NCBI GenBank assembly: GCA_001564065.1
Contig: LKNA01000020.1
Coordinates: forward strand, 1-43,237
DNA: 43,237 nucleotides
Direction: 5' to 3'
DNA from: Chitinophagaceae bacterium T5-Br10_B2g13
Lineage (GTDB): Bacteria > Bacteroidota > Rhodothermia > Balneolales > Balneolaceae
The first letter of the stretch is position 1. Each line of letters begins with the position of its first letter. Below are positions 17,118-25,749 of this stretch, piece after piece. The position numbers and the translations under genes are program-made. The notes under the pieces are model-generated. The model was not told where the DNA came from, searched no databases, and saw only the letters and a list, made by a program, of their open reading frames with translations.

Positions 17118-18592
17118 AGTCTAAACGTCCAATCTGATTTATCTCTTCCGAATTCATTTTTTAAAACAGAGTTGGCTGCATAGAATCCGCACATGCCATG
17201 TACTCCTCCTCCCGGAGGCGTGGATGAGGAACAGAAATAGAGCCCTTTTGCAGGTATATTGTAGGGGTCGATAAGACTTACGGGTCTTGAAAATAGCTGG
17301 GTAATATCCTGTCTTCCACCATTGATATCCCCTCCGATGTAGTTTTCGTTGTAATGCTCGAAATCTACCGTATTCATGGTCGTTTTTGAATCGATAACAT
17401 CTCTGAAACCGGGAGCAAAACGCTCAATCTGGTTTTCAATAATTTCGGTCATATCCCTGGTTGAACCACTTGGTACATGGCAGTAGGCCCATAGAGTATG
17501 TTTATCATCAGGTGTTCTGGATGGATCAAAAAGACTTTGCTGAGCCACCAGTACAAAAGGGTTGTCAGAATGTTCTCCTTCAGATATCATTTTTTCAGAT
17601 TCTGCAATCTCCTCAAAATTTCCACCCAGATGAACAGTTCCGGCTTTCAGGCAGTTTTTATCCTTCCATGGTACAGGTGAGTTTAAAATGTAATCAATTT
17701 TGAAAACCCCCGATCCATATTTGAATGACGAAAGCTTATTTTTATACGATGGTGGCAAAACATCATCTGCAATTCTGAGAACCTGTTTTGGTGTTAAATC
17801 AAAAAGCACAGCTCTTGCTTCTGGAATATCATTCAATGAAGCGACTCTGTGATTGGTTTCAATTTCTCCGCCCAGAGAGAGGAAGTAGCCGGCCATGGCA
17901 TCAGCTATGCTTTGGGAGCCGCCATTTGGAAGTGGCCAGCCGCCTGTATGTGCTGCGCCATAAAAAACCAATCCAATCGCAGATGTAGCGATGGAATTTA
18001 GCGGCAGGATACTGTGAGCTACCATTCCTGCAAAGAGGGCCTGGCCTTTCTCGGTTTTAAATTTTCGCCTGAGCAGTGATGCCGGTAGCAACCCCTTCAT
18101 GCCAAATGATGCGAGAGAAATTGGATGTTTTGGAATGGATAAGGGCCCCAGGAAATCCTGAGTTAAACCGTCCCACTTATCGACAATCGGCTCAACCAGG
18201 TTTTTGTATGTCTCCTCGTCCTCTTCCAATAAAAAGGCAGTTTCATAAAGATCGTGACTTAAAATTGCCGCATCTGACTGATCCAATGGGTGTGCTGCTG
18301 CGTATTCCGGCTTGATCCACTCCAGTCCATATTTATCGAGTGGAAGCTTTTTTAAAAAGGGAGATGAGGCTGCCATTGGATGAATGGCAGAACAGACATC
18401 GTGTTTATATCCGGGCGAAATTAGCTCTTTAGTTCGCATTCCGCCGCCAACTGTATCGGAAGCCTCCAGGACTTTTACGTCCAGACCTTCCAACGCCAGA
18501 CGTATTGCGGCTCCCAATCCATTAGGACCGGACCCAACAACAACGGCATCATATGTTCTTAAATGAGGCTTCACGCAGTAAACTATATTCAA
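17114..18592 (-). CDS. FAD-dependent oxidoreductase, phytoene desaturase-like
   Basis: The 492-residue protein has an N-terminal FAD-binding Rossmann motif (YDAVVVGSGPNGLGAAIRLA) and an EASDTVGGGMRT loop. The C-terminal SSSTPPGGGVHGMCGFYAA is typical of the CrtI/PYROXD2-like amine-oxidase superfamily. The substrate is unknown, and no carotenoid gene is adjacent. The start is uncertain: TTG 18592 gives a short prefix, while GTG at 18574 begins MKPHLRTYDAVVVG and is equally acceptable. It is translationally coupled to the ABC permease downstream. A second, distant relative lies at 31882-33489. Confidence 0.82.
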   Translation of the reverse strand: MNIVYCVKPHLRTYDAVVVGSGPNGLGAAIRLALEGLDVKVLEASDTVGGGMRTKELISPGYKHDVCSAIHPMAASSPFLKKLPLDKYGLEWIKPEYAAAHPLDQSDAAILSHDLYETAFLLEEDEETYKNLVEPIVDKWDGLTQDFLGPLSIPKHPISLASFGMKGLLPASLLRRKFKTEKGQALFAGMVAHSILPLNSIATSAIGLVFYGAAHTGGWPLPNGGSQSIADAMAGYFLSLGGEIETNHRVASLNDIPEARAVLFDLTPKQVLRIADDVLPPSYKNKLSSFKYGSGVFKIDYILNSPVPWKDKNCLKAGTVHLGGNFEEIAESEKMISEGEHSDNPFVLVAQQSLFDPSRTPDDKHTLWAYCHVPSGSTRDMTEIIENQIERFAPGFRDVIDSKTTMNTVDFEHYNENYIGGDINGGRQDITQLFSRPVSLIDPYNIPAKGLYFCSSSTPPGGGVHGMCGFYAANSVLKNEFGRDKSDWTFRL

Positions 18593-18703
18593 TCTAAATT
18601 AAGATAGTAAAGGTAAGCAAAGTCACATCAAACCTGAAGTGAAAACAACTGTTTCATAAAGCCGATCATAGAAAAGTATTGGTGACATGAATCTGCTATA
18701 TAT

Positions 18704-18732
18704 CAAACCATTTTGTCAAGGATGCGTCTAAT
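18704..18732 (+). promoter_or_regulatory. Candidate ECF sigma promoter
   Basis: AAAC at 18705-18708 is followed after exactly 16 bases by CGTCTAA at 18725. Many ECF sigma factors recognise an AAC-type -35 element and a CGTC-type -10 element with 16-17 bases between them. The site is about 40 bases upstream of the first gene of an operon that encodes an ECF sigma factor, so autoregulation is the natural reading. The match is by eye to the general ECF pattern only. Confidence 0.45.
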
Positions 18733-18769
18733 TATCAGACCAACTAAAAACAAACAAGTGGTGATGATC

Positions 18770-19459
18770 ATGAATAAATTAGGACTTCTTTTGATACTTA
18801 TTAGTCTGAGCGTGGCAACTGTTCAGGCACAGAATATGCAAAACCGAGAGATGATGGCGCCAGGTATACAGCAAATTGTGATGACATACGGTGACCAGAT
18901 AAATATAACAGACGAACAGCTGGCTGAAATTATTGATAGACAGATGCAGTTCCGCGCAACAATGCAGGAGGCTCGAATGCAGGGTAACAGAGCCAATCGC
19001 GGACAGCAACAGCGTCAGGTTCGGCAGGGTGAAAACCTGAGAGGACAACACTCAGAAACGATCTTAAACAGAGTTTTGACCGATAGTCAAATGAGTCAGC
19101 TTAAAGAGCTGATGAAAGACCGGGCTGAATTTGCTCATAGATATACAACCGTGAGGCATCAAAAAGTGGTGGAGCACGCAGGACTCGAGGGTGAGAAAAG
19201 AGCTGCCGTGTTGGATATGATGAATCGACATGCAGAACAAAGACAACAGCTACAGCTGAGAATGATCGATAATCCCGGTTCTGTAGATGCAGATGAGCGC
19301 CGGCAGATGATGGAAGTGATGCAGGCAGATCGCGAAGAACTTAAATCTCTGTTGACAGTGGATGAATATCAAAATTTAATGCAACTTATGAACAACCGGC
19401 AAAATCGGCAGGATCGTGGTATGAACCAAAGACCGGGGAACCGCCGCCAGAATAGATAA
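18770..19459 (+). CDS. Periplasmic Spy/CpxP-like protein
   Basis: The 229-residue product begins MNKLGLLLILISLSVATVQA, a clear signal peptide cut near residue 20. The mature part is mainly helical and rich in Gln, Met and Arg. It has two LTxxQ-like segments (LTDSQMSQLKELM and LTVDEYQNLMQLM), as in Spy, CpxP and ZraP stress chaperones and metal sensors. I chose ATG 18770. An ATG two codons upstream is possible, and the TTG at 18713 would fall inside the candidate ECF promoter. It precedes the ECF sigma factor gene by 30 bases and is probably part of its regulon. Confidence 0.6.
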   Translation: MNKLGLLLILISLSVATVQAQNMQNREMMAPGIQQIVMTYGDQINITDEQLAEIIDRQMQFRATMQEARMQGNRANRGQQQRQVRQGENLRGQHSETILNRVLTDSQMSQLKELMKDRAEFAHRYTTVRHQKVVEHAGLEGEKRAAVLDMMNRHAEQRQQLQLRMIDNPGSVDADERRQMMEVMQADREELKSLLTVDEYQNLMQLMNNRQNRQDRGMNQRPGNRRQNR

Positions 19460-19489
19460 TAAGTTAGTCTCAGTAACGATGGAGTTTTG

Positions 19490-20008
19490 ATGAGCAGCAG
19501 AAAAGATGAGTTTAAAAAACAGATTCCCGATCTGTATCCAAGACTCCATCGTGCTATGACAGCATATTTGACAGGAAGCGCAGTTGATCCTGACGATATT
19601 TTGCAGGAGACGTTTTTGAAAGCCTACCGAAATATCGATCAGTTTAAGGGAAACTCAGGGTTTTACACCTGGATCTACTCAATAGCACGGAATTTGTGTA
19701 TAGATGAGTTCAGAAAACGAAAGCATGAAAAAAACCGAAGTTCAGTACCGGTTGAAGATTTTGAAATTGAATCCGATGATTTTAAATCAGAAGATCAAAA
19801 AGAGAATATTTTGATTATGAGAAAAGCAATTTCTGAACTACCCGAGCTGTTGAGAACCGTTGTGGTAATGAAAACAATAGACGGAATGAGTTATCCGGAA
19901 ATATCGGAAGTATTGGAAGTGAATGAACAGACACTGAAAAACAGAATGTTCAGGGCGCGGAAAGAACTGGCAGGTATTTTAGATAAAATGGGGGTTAATG
20001 AGCTATGA
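19490..20008 (+). CDS. ECF-type RNA polymerase sigma factor
   Basis: The 172-residue protein has sigma region 2 (DDILQETFLKAYRN at 35-48 and WIYSIARNLCIDEFRKRK at 61-78). Region 4 spans about 112-165 (ELPELLRTVVVMK, then MSYPEISEVLEVNEQTLKNR). Regions 1 and 3 are missing, as in ECF factors. ATG 19490 is preceded by GGAG at 19481-19484, one of the few clear Shine-Dalgarno sequences in this window, and is preferred to the adjacent TTG. The stop overlaps the anti-sigma gene by ATGA. The flanking Spy-like genes suggest an envelope-stress or metal-stress response. Confidence 0.93.
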   Translation: MSSRKDEFKKQIPDLYPRLHRAMTAYLTGSAVDPDDILQETFLKAYRNIDQFKGNSGFYTWIYSIARNLCIDEFRKRKHEKNRSSVPVEDFEIESDDFKSEDQKENILIMRKAISELPELLRTVVVMKTIDGMSYPEISEVLEVNEQTLKNRMFRARKELAGILDKMGVNEL

Positions 20009-20484
20009 AACTTTTTGAAAAGCAGAATCAAAACAAATTATCAAAACTGGAAAGCGAGATTCTTCGGGCATCTGAACATGAACTGACAGACCGGGAACTG
20101 AATGAATTGGAGGATAAGCTGGAGCAAAACCCTGATCTGAAAAAAGTGTATAAAGATGTTACCAGCCTGCCGGACTTCTCTAAAGCGTACGACACCAATC
20201 TGCTAAAGAGTGAGCATTTGAGTGACCGTGTAGTTCACCTACTGGATTTAATGGAGAGTGAAGAATCGTTGACAAAATCGTTTGCAAGCCACTCCATACA
20301 GCTTTTTAAACGATACGCCCTGGCAGCATCCATCATATTTCTTGCACTCACCTCGAGTTTCTACTTCAGCCAAAGCGGGGACTCTGAAGCCGATTATTTT
20401 ATAGAAGAGCTGCTCTATCCGATGGAAGAGAGCGATTCAGAAACGTACGTCTATTATTTAGAACAACTATTTGAACAGGATTAA
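20005..20484 (+). CDS. Probable membrane anti-sigma factor
   Basis: The 159-residue protein has an N-terminal charged helical domain (LTDRELNELEDKLEQNPDL is typical of anti-sigma N-termini), one transmembrane helix at about 103-121 (YALAASIIFLALTSSFYF), and a short acidic periplasmic tail. It lacks the HxxxCxxC zinc motif of ZAS anti-sigma factors. The call rests on ATGA coupling to the sigma gene, the topology and the N-terminal pattern. It would hold the sigma factor at the inner membrane until an envelope signal arrives. Confidence 0.7.
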   Translation: MKLFEKQNQNKLSKLESEILRASEHELTDRELNELEDKLEQNPDLKKVYKDVTSLPDFSKAYDTNLLKSEHLSDRVVHLLDLMESEESLTKSFASHSIQLFKRYALAASIIFLALTSSFYFSQSGDSEADYFIEELLYPMEESDSETYVYYLEQLFEQD

Positions 20485-20490
20485 AAGAGC

Positions 20491-20964
20491 ATGAATACAA
20501 AAACAAAAGCAGTGCTGGCTTTCTTGGTAATATTTCTGCTCGGAGGCATTTCGGGCTATCTGATTAAAGACTCACTTATCACCTTTGACCGTGAACGCAG
20601 CTACCAAAGTGCAGAAAGGCAGGAGAGGCAGAGAATGAGCGAACGATCATTCAACAGTGAAGAGGAGAGAGCTTTACACAGACAGCAGATGAGACAGAGA
20701 GCTCAAAACCGATTGTCGGATCGACTGGATTTAGAGGACAATCAAAAGGCTGATTTTTTTGACAAATTCTATATCTATCAATCGGAAATCAGAGATTCTG
20801 TACGGTCGATTCGATCCATTGAACAGCAGTTTGTACGTGAACACTACAACCGCTTCAGAAAGGATGTAGATGATATTTTGAATGAGGATCAAATTCAGAA
20901 TCTCGATCGTTTTTTCCATCCGGACTCCATTCGTCAAAATCAAGCTCAACGATATCATCGCTAA
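20491..20964 (+). CDS. Membrane-anchored Spy/CnrX-like sensor protein
   Basis: The 157-residue protein has an N-terminal membrane anchor (KAVLAFLVIFLLGGISGYLI, about residues 6-25). A periplasmic helical domain rich in Arg, Gln and Glu follows, with LDLEDNQKADFFDKFY and ILNEDQIQNLDRFF. The size and topology fit periplasmic heavy-metal-sensor proteins of the CnrX/ZraP/Spy kind, which often accompany an ECF sigma and an anti-sigma. It starts six bases after the anti-sigma stop. No cysteines are present, so metal binding, if any, would use His, Met or acidic residues. Confidence 0.6.
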   Translation: MNTKTKAVLAFLVIFLLGGISGYLIKDSLITFDRERSYQSAERQERQRMSERSFNSEEERALHRQQMRQRAQNRLSDRLDLEDNQKADFFDKFYIYQSEIRDSVRSIRSIEQQFVREHYNRFRKDVDDILNEDQIQNLDRFFHPDSIRQNQAQRYHR

Positions 20965-21079
20965 ATTTTTTTAACAGCCGGATAGAGCTTAAACAGAATA
21001 CGGATATTTAAGACCTCTGTATTCATGAATCGGTTGTTTGTGCACCACAAAATTCGTTGATAATTGATTTTTCAACTTC

Positions 21080-21097
21080 AATGTAAACGCTTACATT
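21080..21097. promoter_or_regulatory. LacI-family / CRE-like operator
   Basis: AATGTAAACGCTTACATT is an almost perfect palindrome. Its core TGTAAACGCTTACA fits the catabolite-responsive element consensus TGWAARCGYTWNCW at every position, and the central CG is the mark of LacI-family operators. It lies 107 bases before the GH13 lipoprotein gene. I infer control of the amylase-MFS pair by a LacI-type sugar regulator encoded elsewhere. Confidence 0.65.
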
Positions 21098-21204
21098 ATA
21101 GTAATGATCTATTCAAATTTTCTGAATCTTCTGTTTATGGTGGGATGAAAACCGTGAAAGAAGTGAAGAAAGGAATCTGAATTTTTACTCAAAAAATGTA
21201 AGTC

Positions 21205-22563
21205 ATGATTAAAATTTTTAAGCACAACGTCTGGGCGCTGCTATCGAGCCTTTTATTTATTACTCTTCTGGTTGGCTGCACACCGGACGAAACGACTCAA
21301 ACGGCAGAATTTACGGCACCTGAATGGTCTGTAAATGCTACAATCTACGAAGTAAACGTTCGTCAATTTTCACCTGAAGGAACCTTTGAGGCTTTTTCAA
21401 GGGATATACCGCGTTTAAAAGATATGGGGGTTGATATCTTGTGGCTGATGCCGATACACCCGATTGGTGAAGAGAACCGGAAAGGTACACTGGGCAGTTA
21501 CTACAGCATTGTGGACTATACAGAGGTTAACCCGGAGTTTGGTACCAAGGAAGATCTGCAAAATCTGGTTGATAAAGCTCATGAGCACGAGATGAAAGTA
21601 ATCATCGACTGGGTTGCCAATCATACGGCGTGGGATGCGGTCTGGACAGAAACAAATCCTGAATTTTATGAAACTGACGAGGATGGAAACTTTTTTCCGC
21701 CGATTGAAGATTGGGAAGACGTGATTCAGCTGGACGTTGAAAACCGTGACATGTGGGACGCGATGATTTCGGCTATGGAATACTGGGTTCGTGATTATGG
21801 AATTGACGGCTTCAGAGCTGATGTAGCCTACATGGTTCCAACAGAATTCTGGATGGAGGCAAGGGAGCGTTTAGATGCCATTAAGCCGGTATTCATGCTT
21901 GCTGAAGCAGAAGAGCCGGAGCTACACCGCGCATTCGATATGAGCTACGCCTGGAATTATGCATCTACAATCAGAGATATCGGAGCCGGTGAGGCTGGGT
22001 TAGACGCCCTTGATGAGGCACTGACAGAAAATTTTGCTCGATTTGACAAGTCTGATTACAGAATGTTCTTTACCACCAATCACGATGAAAACTCCTGGAC
22101 CGGCAGTGATCCCGATATGTATGGAGATAACTTTGAAAATTTTGCAGTACTCTCTGCAACTGTATGGGGAATGCCACTTGTTTATAATGGACAGGAAAGC
22201 GGATTGGATAAGCAGCTCGAGTTTTTTGAAAAGGATGAAATAGAGTGGAATGACTTTGAATATGAAGAGTTTTACACCACGCTTCTACACCTGAACCGGA
22301 ATAACCGGGCGCTTTTCAATGGAGAAGCCGGCGGAGACTATTTAAAGATAACAACCGATTCAGATGATGCAATTTTTGCCTACAAGCGAATAGCACCCGA
22401 AGATGAGGTTTTTGTGATATTAAACTTTTCTGATAGCCAACAGTCTTTTGAATTCGACTCGGGAGATCAGGGAGAGTGGACGGATGTATTTTCCGGAGAA
22501 TCGGTGACTGTTAGCGGTAATTTTACGCTGGATGCCAACAGCTATCTGCTTCTGGAAAAATAG
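21205..22563 (+). CDS. GH13 alpha-amylase-family lipoprotein
   Basis: The 452-residue product has a lipoprotein signal with lipobox LLVGC (Cys25) and then a GH13 (beta/alpha)8 domain. The four GH13 regions are present: DWVANHT; GFRADVAYM with nucleophile Asp206; the acid/base Glu234 in LAEAEEP; and TNHDEN with His293 and Asp294. A C-terminal beta domain closes the protein (VFVILNFSDSQQSFEF ... DANSYLLLEK). It should act on alpha-glucans or maltooligosaccharides at the cell envelope. The downstream sugar transporter, starting 44 bases later, would import the products. Confidence 0.9.
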   Translation: MIKIFKHNVWALLSSLLFITLLVGCTPDETTQTAEFTAPEWSVNATIYEVNVRQFSPEGTFEAFSRDIPRLKDMGVDILWLMPIHPIGEENRKGTLGSYYSIVDYTEVNPEFGTKEDLQNLVDKAHEHEMKVIIDWVANHTAWDAVWTETNPEFYETDEDGNFFPPIEDWEDVIQLDVENRDMWDAMISAMEYWVRDYGIDGFRADVAYMVPTEFWMEARERLDAIKPVFMLAEAEEPELHRAFDMSYAWNYASTIRDIGAGEAGLDALDEALTENFARFDKSDYRMFFTTNHDENSWTGSDPDMYGDNFENFAVLSATVWGMPLVYNGQESGLDKQLEFFEKDEIEWNDFEYEEFYTTLLHLNRNNRALFNGEAGGDYLKITTDSDDAIFAYKRIAPEDEVFVILNFSDSQQSFEFDSGDQGEWTDVFSGESVTVSGNFTLDANSYLLLEK

Positions 22564-22607
22564 ATAGATAGACTAACCTTTTATAAATAAATCATAAACG
22601 AACAGAC

Positions 22608-24203
22608 ATGAGCTTTACACCGAAACCTCGTCCAAAACTTAGTTTTTGGGAGATCTGGAATATGAGTTTTGGATTTCTCGGAATTCAGTTCGGCTTTGCT
22701 TTGCAGAACGCAAATGTGAGCCGGATTTTTGAAACTCTGGGAGCTGAAGTTGATCTGATTCCCATTTTATGGCTTGCCGCTCCGGTAACCGGTTTGGTCA
22801 TACAGCCAATTGTGGGATATTTCAGTGACCGAACATGGACGAGGCTTGGGCGCCGTCGTCCTTATTTTTTATGGGGTGCCATATTTGCTTCTGCGGCACT
22901 TATCATCATGCCCAATTCTCCGTACTTGTGGGTAGCCGCCGGAATGCTCTGGATTCTGGATGCATCCATTAATATATCGATGGAGCCTTTCCGTGCTTAT
23001 GTCGGAGATATGCTTCCTTCTGAGCAGCGTACGAAGGGATTTGCAATGCAGAGCTTTTTTATCGGTACAGGAGCTGTTGTGGCATCTGCTCTCCCATGGA
23101 TGATGACAAACTGGTTCGGAATTGCCAATACAGCCCCTGAAGGAATGATTCCGCCATCGGTTAAATGGTCATTTTATATAGGTGGTGCAATATTTTTCCT
23201 CGCAGTTCTTTGGACGGTAACCCGATCACACGAATACTCTCCGGAAGAACTGGAAGAGTTTGAAGCGTACGAAAACGAGCAGATCGAGGATGCTGAAGAA
23301 GTTAAACGGGAAGTACCAATTGAACCGGGAGCCGGACAGAAAAAGATCAACTTTGGAGTTCTTTTCTCACTGCTCGGGCTGGCAACCACTGCCGGTGTCT
23401 ACTTCGGGAATTACGATCTGGAATTGTACATCATTACAGTAGGTATAACCGTACTCGGATTAATATCTCTTTTTGCCGGTATGATTCAGAAAAGCGGCAA
23501 AATTGAGCAGGGTTTGGTGGTTGTAGTGCACGACTTTCTTCACATGCCAAAAACCATGATCCAGCTTGCTGTGGTGCAATTTTTCTCATGGTTTGCGCTT
23601 TTTGCAATGTGGATCTACACAACCGCAGCGGTTACGGCTCATATCTATGGAACCAGTGATCCAACATCGGCACTTTATAATGAAGGGGCCGACTGGGTGG
23701 GCATCCTGTTTGCCATCTACAATGGGTTCGCAGCCGTAATTGCATTTGCTTTGGCTCCAATGGCTAAAGCTACCAGTAGAAAAATCGTGCATGCCGCAGC
23801 GCTAATAATTGGTGGTTTAAGTTTTATCAGTATCTATTTTCTAAACTTTTCTATCGATTTATCAACAGTTGGCTTTGAATTTGTAATTACATCACCCATG
23901 TTATTGGTTATACCTATGATTGGGGTAGGTTTTGCATGGGCCAGTATTTTGGCGATGCCATATGCGATTTTAGCCGGATCACTTCCTGCGAAGAAGATGG
24001 GACTTTATATGGGGATTTTTAATTTCTTTATTGTAATACCCCAGATTTTGGCTGCCAGTCTGCTGGGATTTGCTACAAGAAACTGGTTTGGCGGAGAGGC
24101 AATTTACTCACTGATGCTGGGTGGTGGTGCAATGATTATTGCTGCAGCCACCATGTATTTTGTGGATGATGTGGATGACCCTGACGAAACAATTCTTCCT
24201 TAA
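22608..24203 (+). CDS. MFS sugar transporter (GPH/SUC type)
   Basis: The 531-residue membrane protein has about twelve predicted helices and the SUC/GPH signature after helix 2, [18 protein letters not shown]. The N-terminal [19 protein letters not shown] is typical of bacterial maltose and sucrose symporters. A long acidic cytoplasmic loop (about residues 205-245) lies in the middle. It follows the GH13 gene and ends at a strong terminator. I infer proton-coupled uptake of maltose or a related glucoside. Confidence 0.85.
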   Translation: MSFTPKPRPKLSFWEIWNMSFGFLGIQFGFALQNANVSRIFETLGAEVDLIPILWLAAPVTGLVIQPIVGYFSDRTWTRLGRRRPYFLWGAIFASAALIIMPNSPYLWVAAGMLWILDASINISMEPFRAYVGDMLPSEQRTKGFAMQSFFIGTGAVVASALPWMMTNWFGIANTAPEGMIPPSVKWSFYIGGAIFFLAVLWTVTRSHEYSPEELEEFEAYENEQIEDAEEVKREVPIEPGAGQKKINFGVLFSLLGLATTAGVYFGNYDLELYIITVGITVLGLISLFAGMIQKSGKIEQGLVVVVHDFLHMPKTMIQLAVVQFFSWFALFAMWIYTTAAVTAHIYGTSDPTSALYNEGADWVGILFAIYNGFAAVIAFALAPMAKATSRKIVHAAALIIGGLSFISIYFLNFSIDLSTVGFEFVITSPMLLVIPMIGVGFAWASILAMPYAILAGSLPAKKMGLYMGIFNFFIVIPQILAASLLGFATRNWFGGEAIYSLMLGGGAMIIAAATMYFVDDVDDPDETILP

Positions 24204-24213
24204 ACAATATCAT

Positions 24214-24250
24214 ACCTGTCAGGTTAATATATAGCCTGACAGGTTTTTAT
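24214..24250 (+). terminator. Intrinsic terminator after the sugar transporter gene
   Basis: A perfect 10-bp stem (ACCTGTCAGG / CCTGACAGGT) with an 11-base loop is followed by TTTTTATTTT. This is the clearest rho-independent terminator on the plus strand in the window and closes the GH13-MFS operon. Confidence 0.88.
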
Positions 24251-24356
24251 TTTCAGATGTTAAATTACAGAGTGGAAAGTTCATCTATCACTCTTATTTT
24301 AACTAATGCGCCATTTATTCGCGAAACCCTCCCAAACGATTTGGAAATAACGTGTC

Positions 24357-24890
24357 ATGAGACTGGATCCAAAATACTTTAATCTGTTTATCGCTGTCTG
24401 CGCTCTTCTGACTCTGCTTGTGATTATTTTTGGCACCATTATGTACTCAAATAAACAGGAGTCTGATTTTCGTAAGTCGCTGGCTGATGTCAGGCTGGAT
24501 ACTCTCTCATTTTCTGCATATTCCCACGAGGCAGATTCTCTTTTTGCTGATGATTTTAAAGGCTCACCCACTTTGATTCAGTTCTGGTCTACCTGGTCCG
24601 AAAAATCGTTAGCTGTTAACAGGTTTCTGGAAAATACTCATCAGAATTACCCCGGATTAACGATTGTTTCTGCAGCTGTCAGGGACTCGGATGAGTTAAT
24701 CATGGAACATATAAACAGTACATCAAACGACTTTATTTACGTACATGGGACGCCCTTTTTCCAGGTTTTGCTGGTTCCGGGAATGCCTTCTCAGATTCTA
24801 TTGGACCGGGATGGAAAGTATTTTGATGCACAGGTAGGAGACGATACAACGGCACTCAGGGATAAGTTAGATCGGCTTTATCATGAGTAA
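24357..24890 (+). CDS. Membrane-anchored thioredoxin-fold protein lacking CxxC
   Basis: The 177-residue protein has an N-terminal anchor (about 9-29) and a TlpA/ResA-like thioredoxin domain facing the periplasm. The segment LIQFWSTWSEKS aligns with the usual FWATWCxxC, but both cysteines are serine (Ser81 and Ser84). The cis-proline loop is kept (GMPSQILLDRDGKYF). It cannot carry out disulfide exchange through the usual site, so a chaperone, binding or regulatory role is more likely. It overlaps the PabC-like gene by eight bases, which places it in the folate gene transcript. Confidence 0.7.
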   Translation: MRLDPKYFNLFIAVCALLTLLVIIFGTIMYSNKQESDFRKSLADVRLDTLSFSAYSHEADSLFADDFKGSPTLIQFWSTWSEKSLAVNRFLENTHQNYPGLTIVSAAVRDSDELIMEHINSTSNDFIYVHGTPFFQVLLVPGMPSQILLDRDGKYFDAQVGDDTTALRDKLDRLYHE

Positions 24891-25749
24891 TCAATCTGAA
24901 TTTGTTTGCCTGAATGGGAAGATTGTTCAGTTGGAACAGGCTGTAATTCCCGCTGCCAACTCTGCCTTATACTATGGTACCGGCTGTTTTGAGACGTTAC
25001 TTGCTGAAGCGTCAGTGTTTTTTAAACTGAAGGATCACATTGAACGATTGAACAGTGGGATGGACTATTTGTCAGGGGGGAAGGTTGATCCTGTTTCAGC
25101 AGAGCAGATAAAAAATGATACTCTTCAGCTCTTGAAAAAAAATCGGTTGGAAAATGTAAGAGCGAAGGTTCGGATACAGTTCTCGTTTTTGGAAGAGAGC
25201 GGGTACAGCCCAGATCAAAACTTTAAAACTTTCCTTCTGATTACCGTATCTGATGCAGCCGAATCAGATAATTCATGGACTCTCAAAACTGCAGATACGA
25301 GAGTTGTACCGGGAAAATCAAGGCCTGTTGATTTGAAACTGAGCAATATGCTGCACTATCGCCAAGCCTGGAGAGAGGCGAAAATGGTCGGTTCTGATGA
25401 TGCCATTCTGTTGACTTATGATAACTATATCGCAGAGACAGCCATAGGAAATCTTTTCTGGAAAAATGGGGATGTGATTTATACACCATCAGCCGAATGT
25501 GATATTCTTCCCGGAATAATGCGTAATAGTTTGATTGATATTTTGAATAAAAGAAGCAGTTTTAAGGTTGTAGAGGGGAAATATCTTCTGGACGATATAA
25601 AGTCTGCAGAGTCTGTCTGGATGACAAACAGCGTAAGAGAAATTCAGGAAATTTCAGAAATAGATGGCATGCAGTTTACACACAATCAGCCCTTTTTCAG
25701 TCAGTTAAATGAATGGTATAGCGAATATAAGAGAGAGTACAGCAGTTGA
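24883..25749 (+). CDS. pabC: Class IV aminotransferase, probable 4-amino-4-deoxychorismate lyase
   Basis: The 288-residue PLP fold-type IV protein has the PLP lysine in DLKLSNMLHYRQA (Lys152), YYGTGCFETLL near the N-terminus, AETAIGNLFW, and ILPGIMRNSLI. These features are shared by aminodeoxychorismate lyase (PabC), branched-chain aminotransferase and D-amino-acid transaminase. The direct overlap with folC favours PabC, which releases pyruvate to give p-aminobenzoate for folate. The assignment within the family relies on that context. The stop overlaps the TTG start of folC. Confidence 0.72.
   Translation: MSNQSEFVCLNGKIVQLEQAVIPAANSALYYGTGCFETLLAEASVFFKLKDHIERLNSGMDYLSGGKVDPVSAEQIKNDTLQLLKKNRLENVRAKVRIQFSFLEESGYSPDQNFKTFLLITVSDAAESDNSWTLKTADTRVVPGKSRPVDLKLSNMLHYRQAWREAKMVGSDDAILLTYDNYIAETAIGNLFWKNGDVIYTPSAECDILPGIMRNSLIDILNKRSSFKVVEGKYLLDDIKSAESVWMTNSVREIQEISEIDGMQFTHNQPFFSQLNEWYSEYKREYSS

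Noticed and set aside
18713-18769. TTG start for the Spy-like gene
   Set aside because: It would put 19 charged residues before a clear signal peptide and falls within the candidate ECF promoter.
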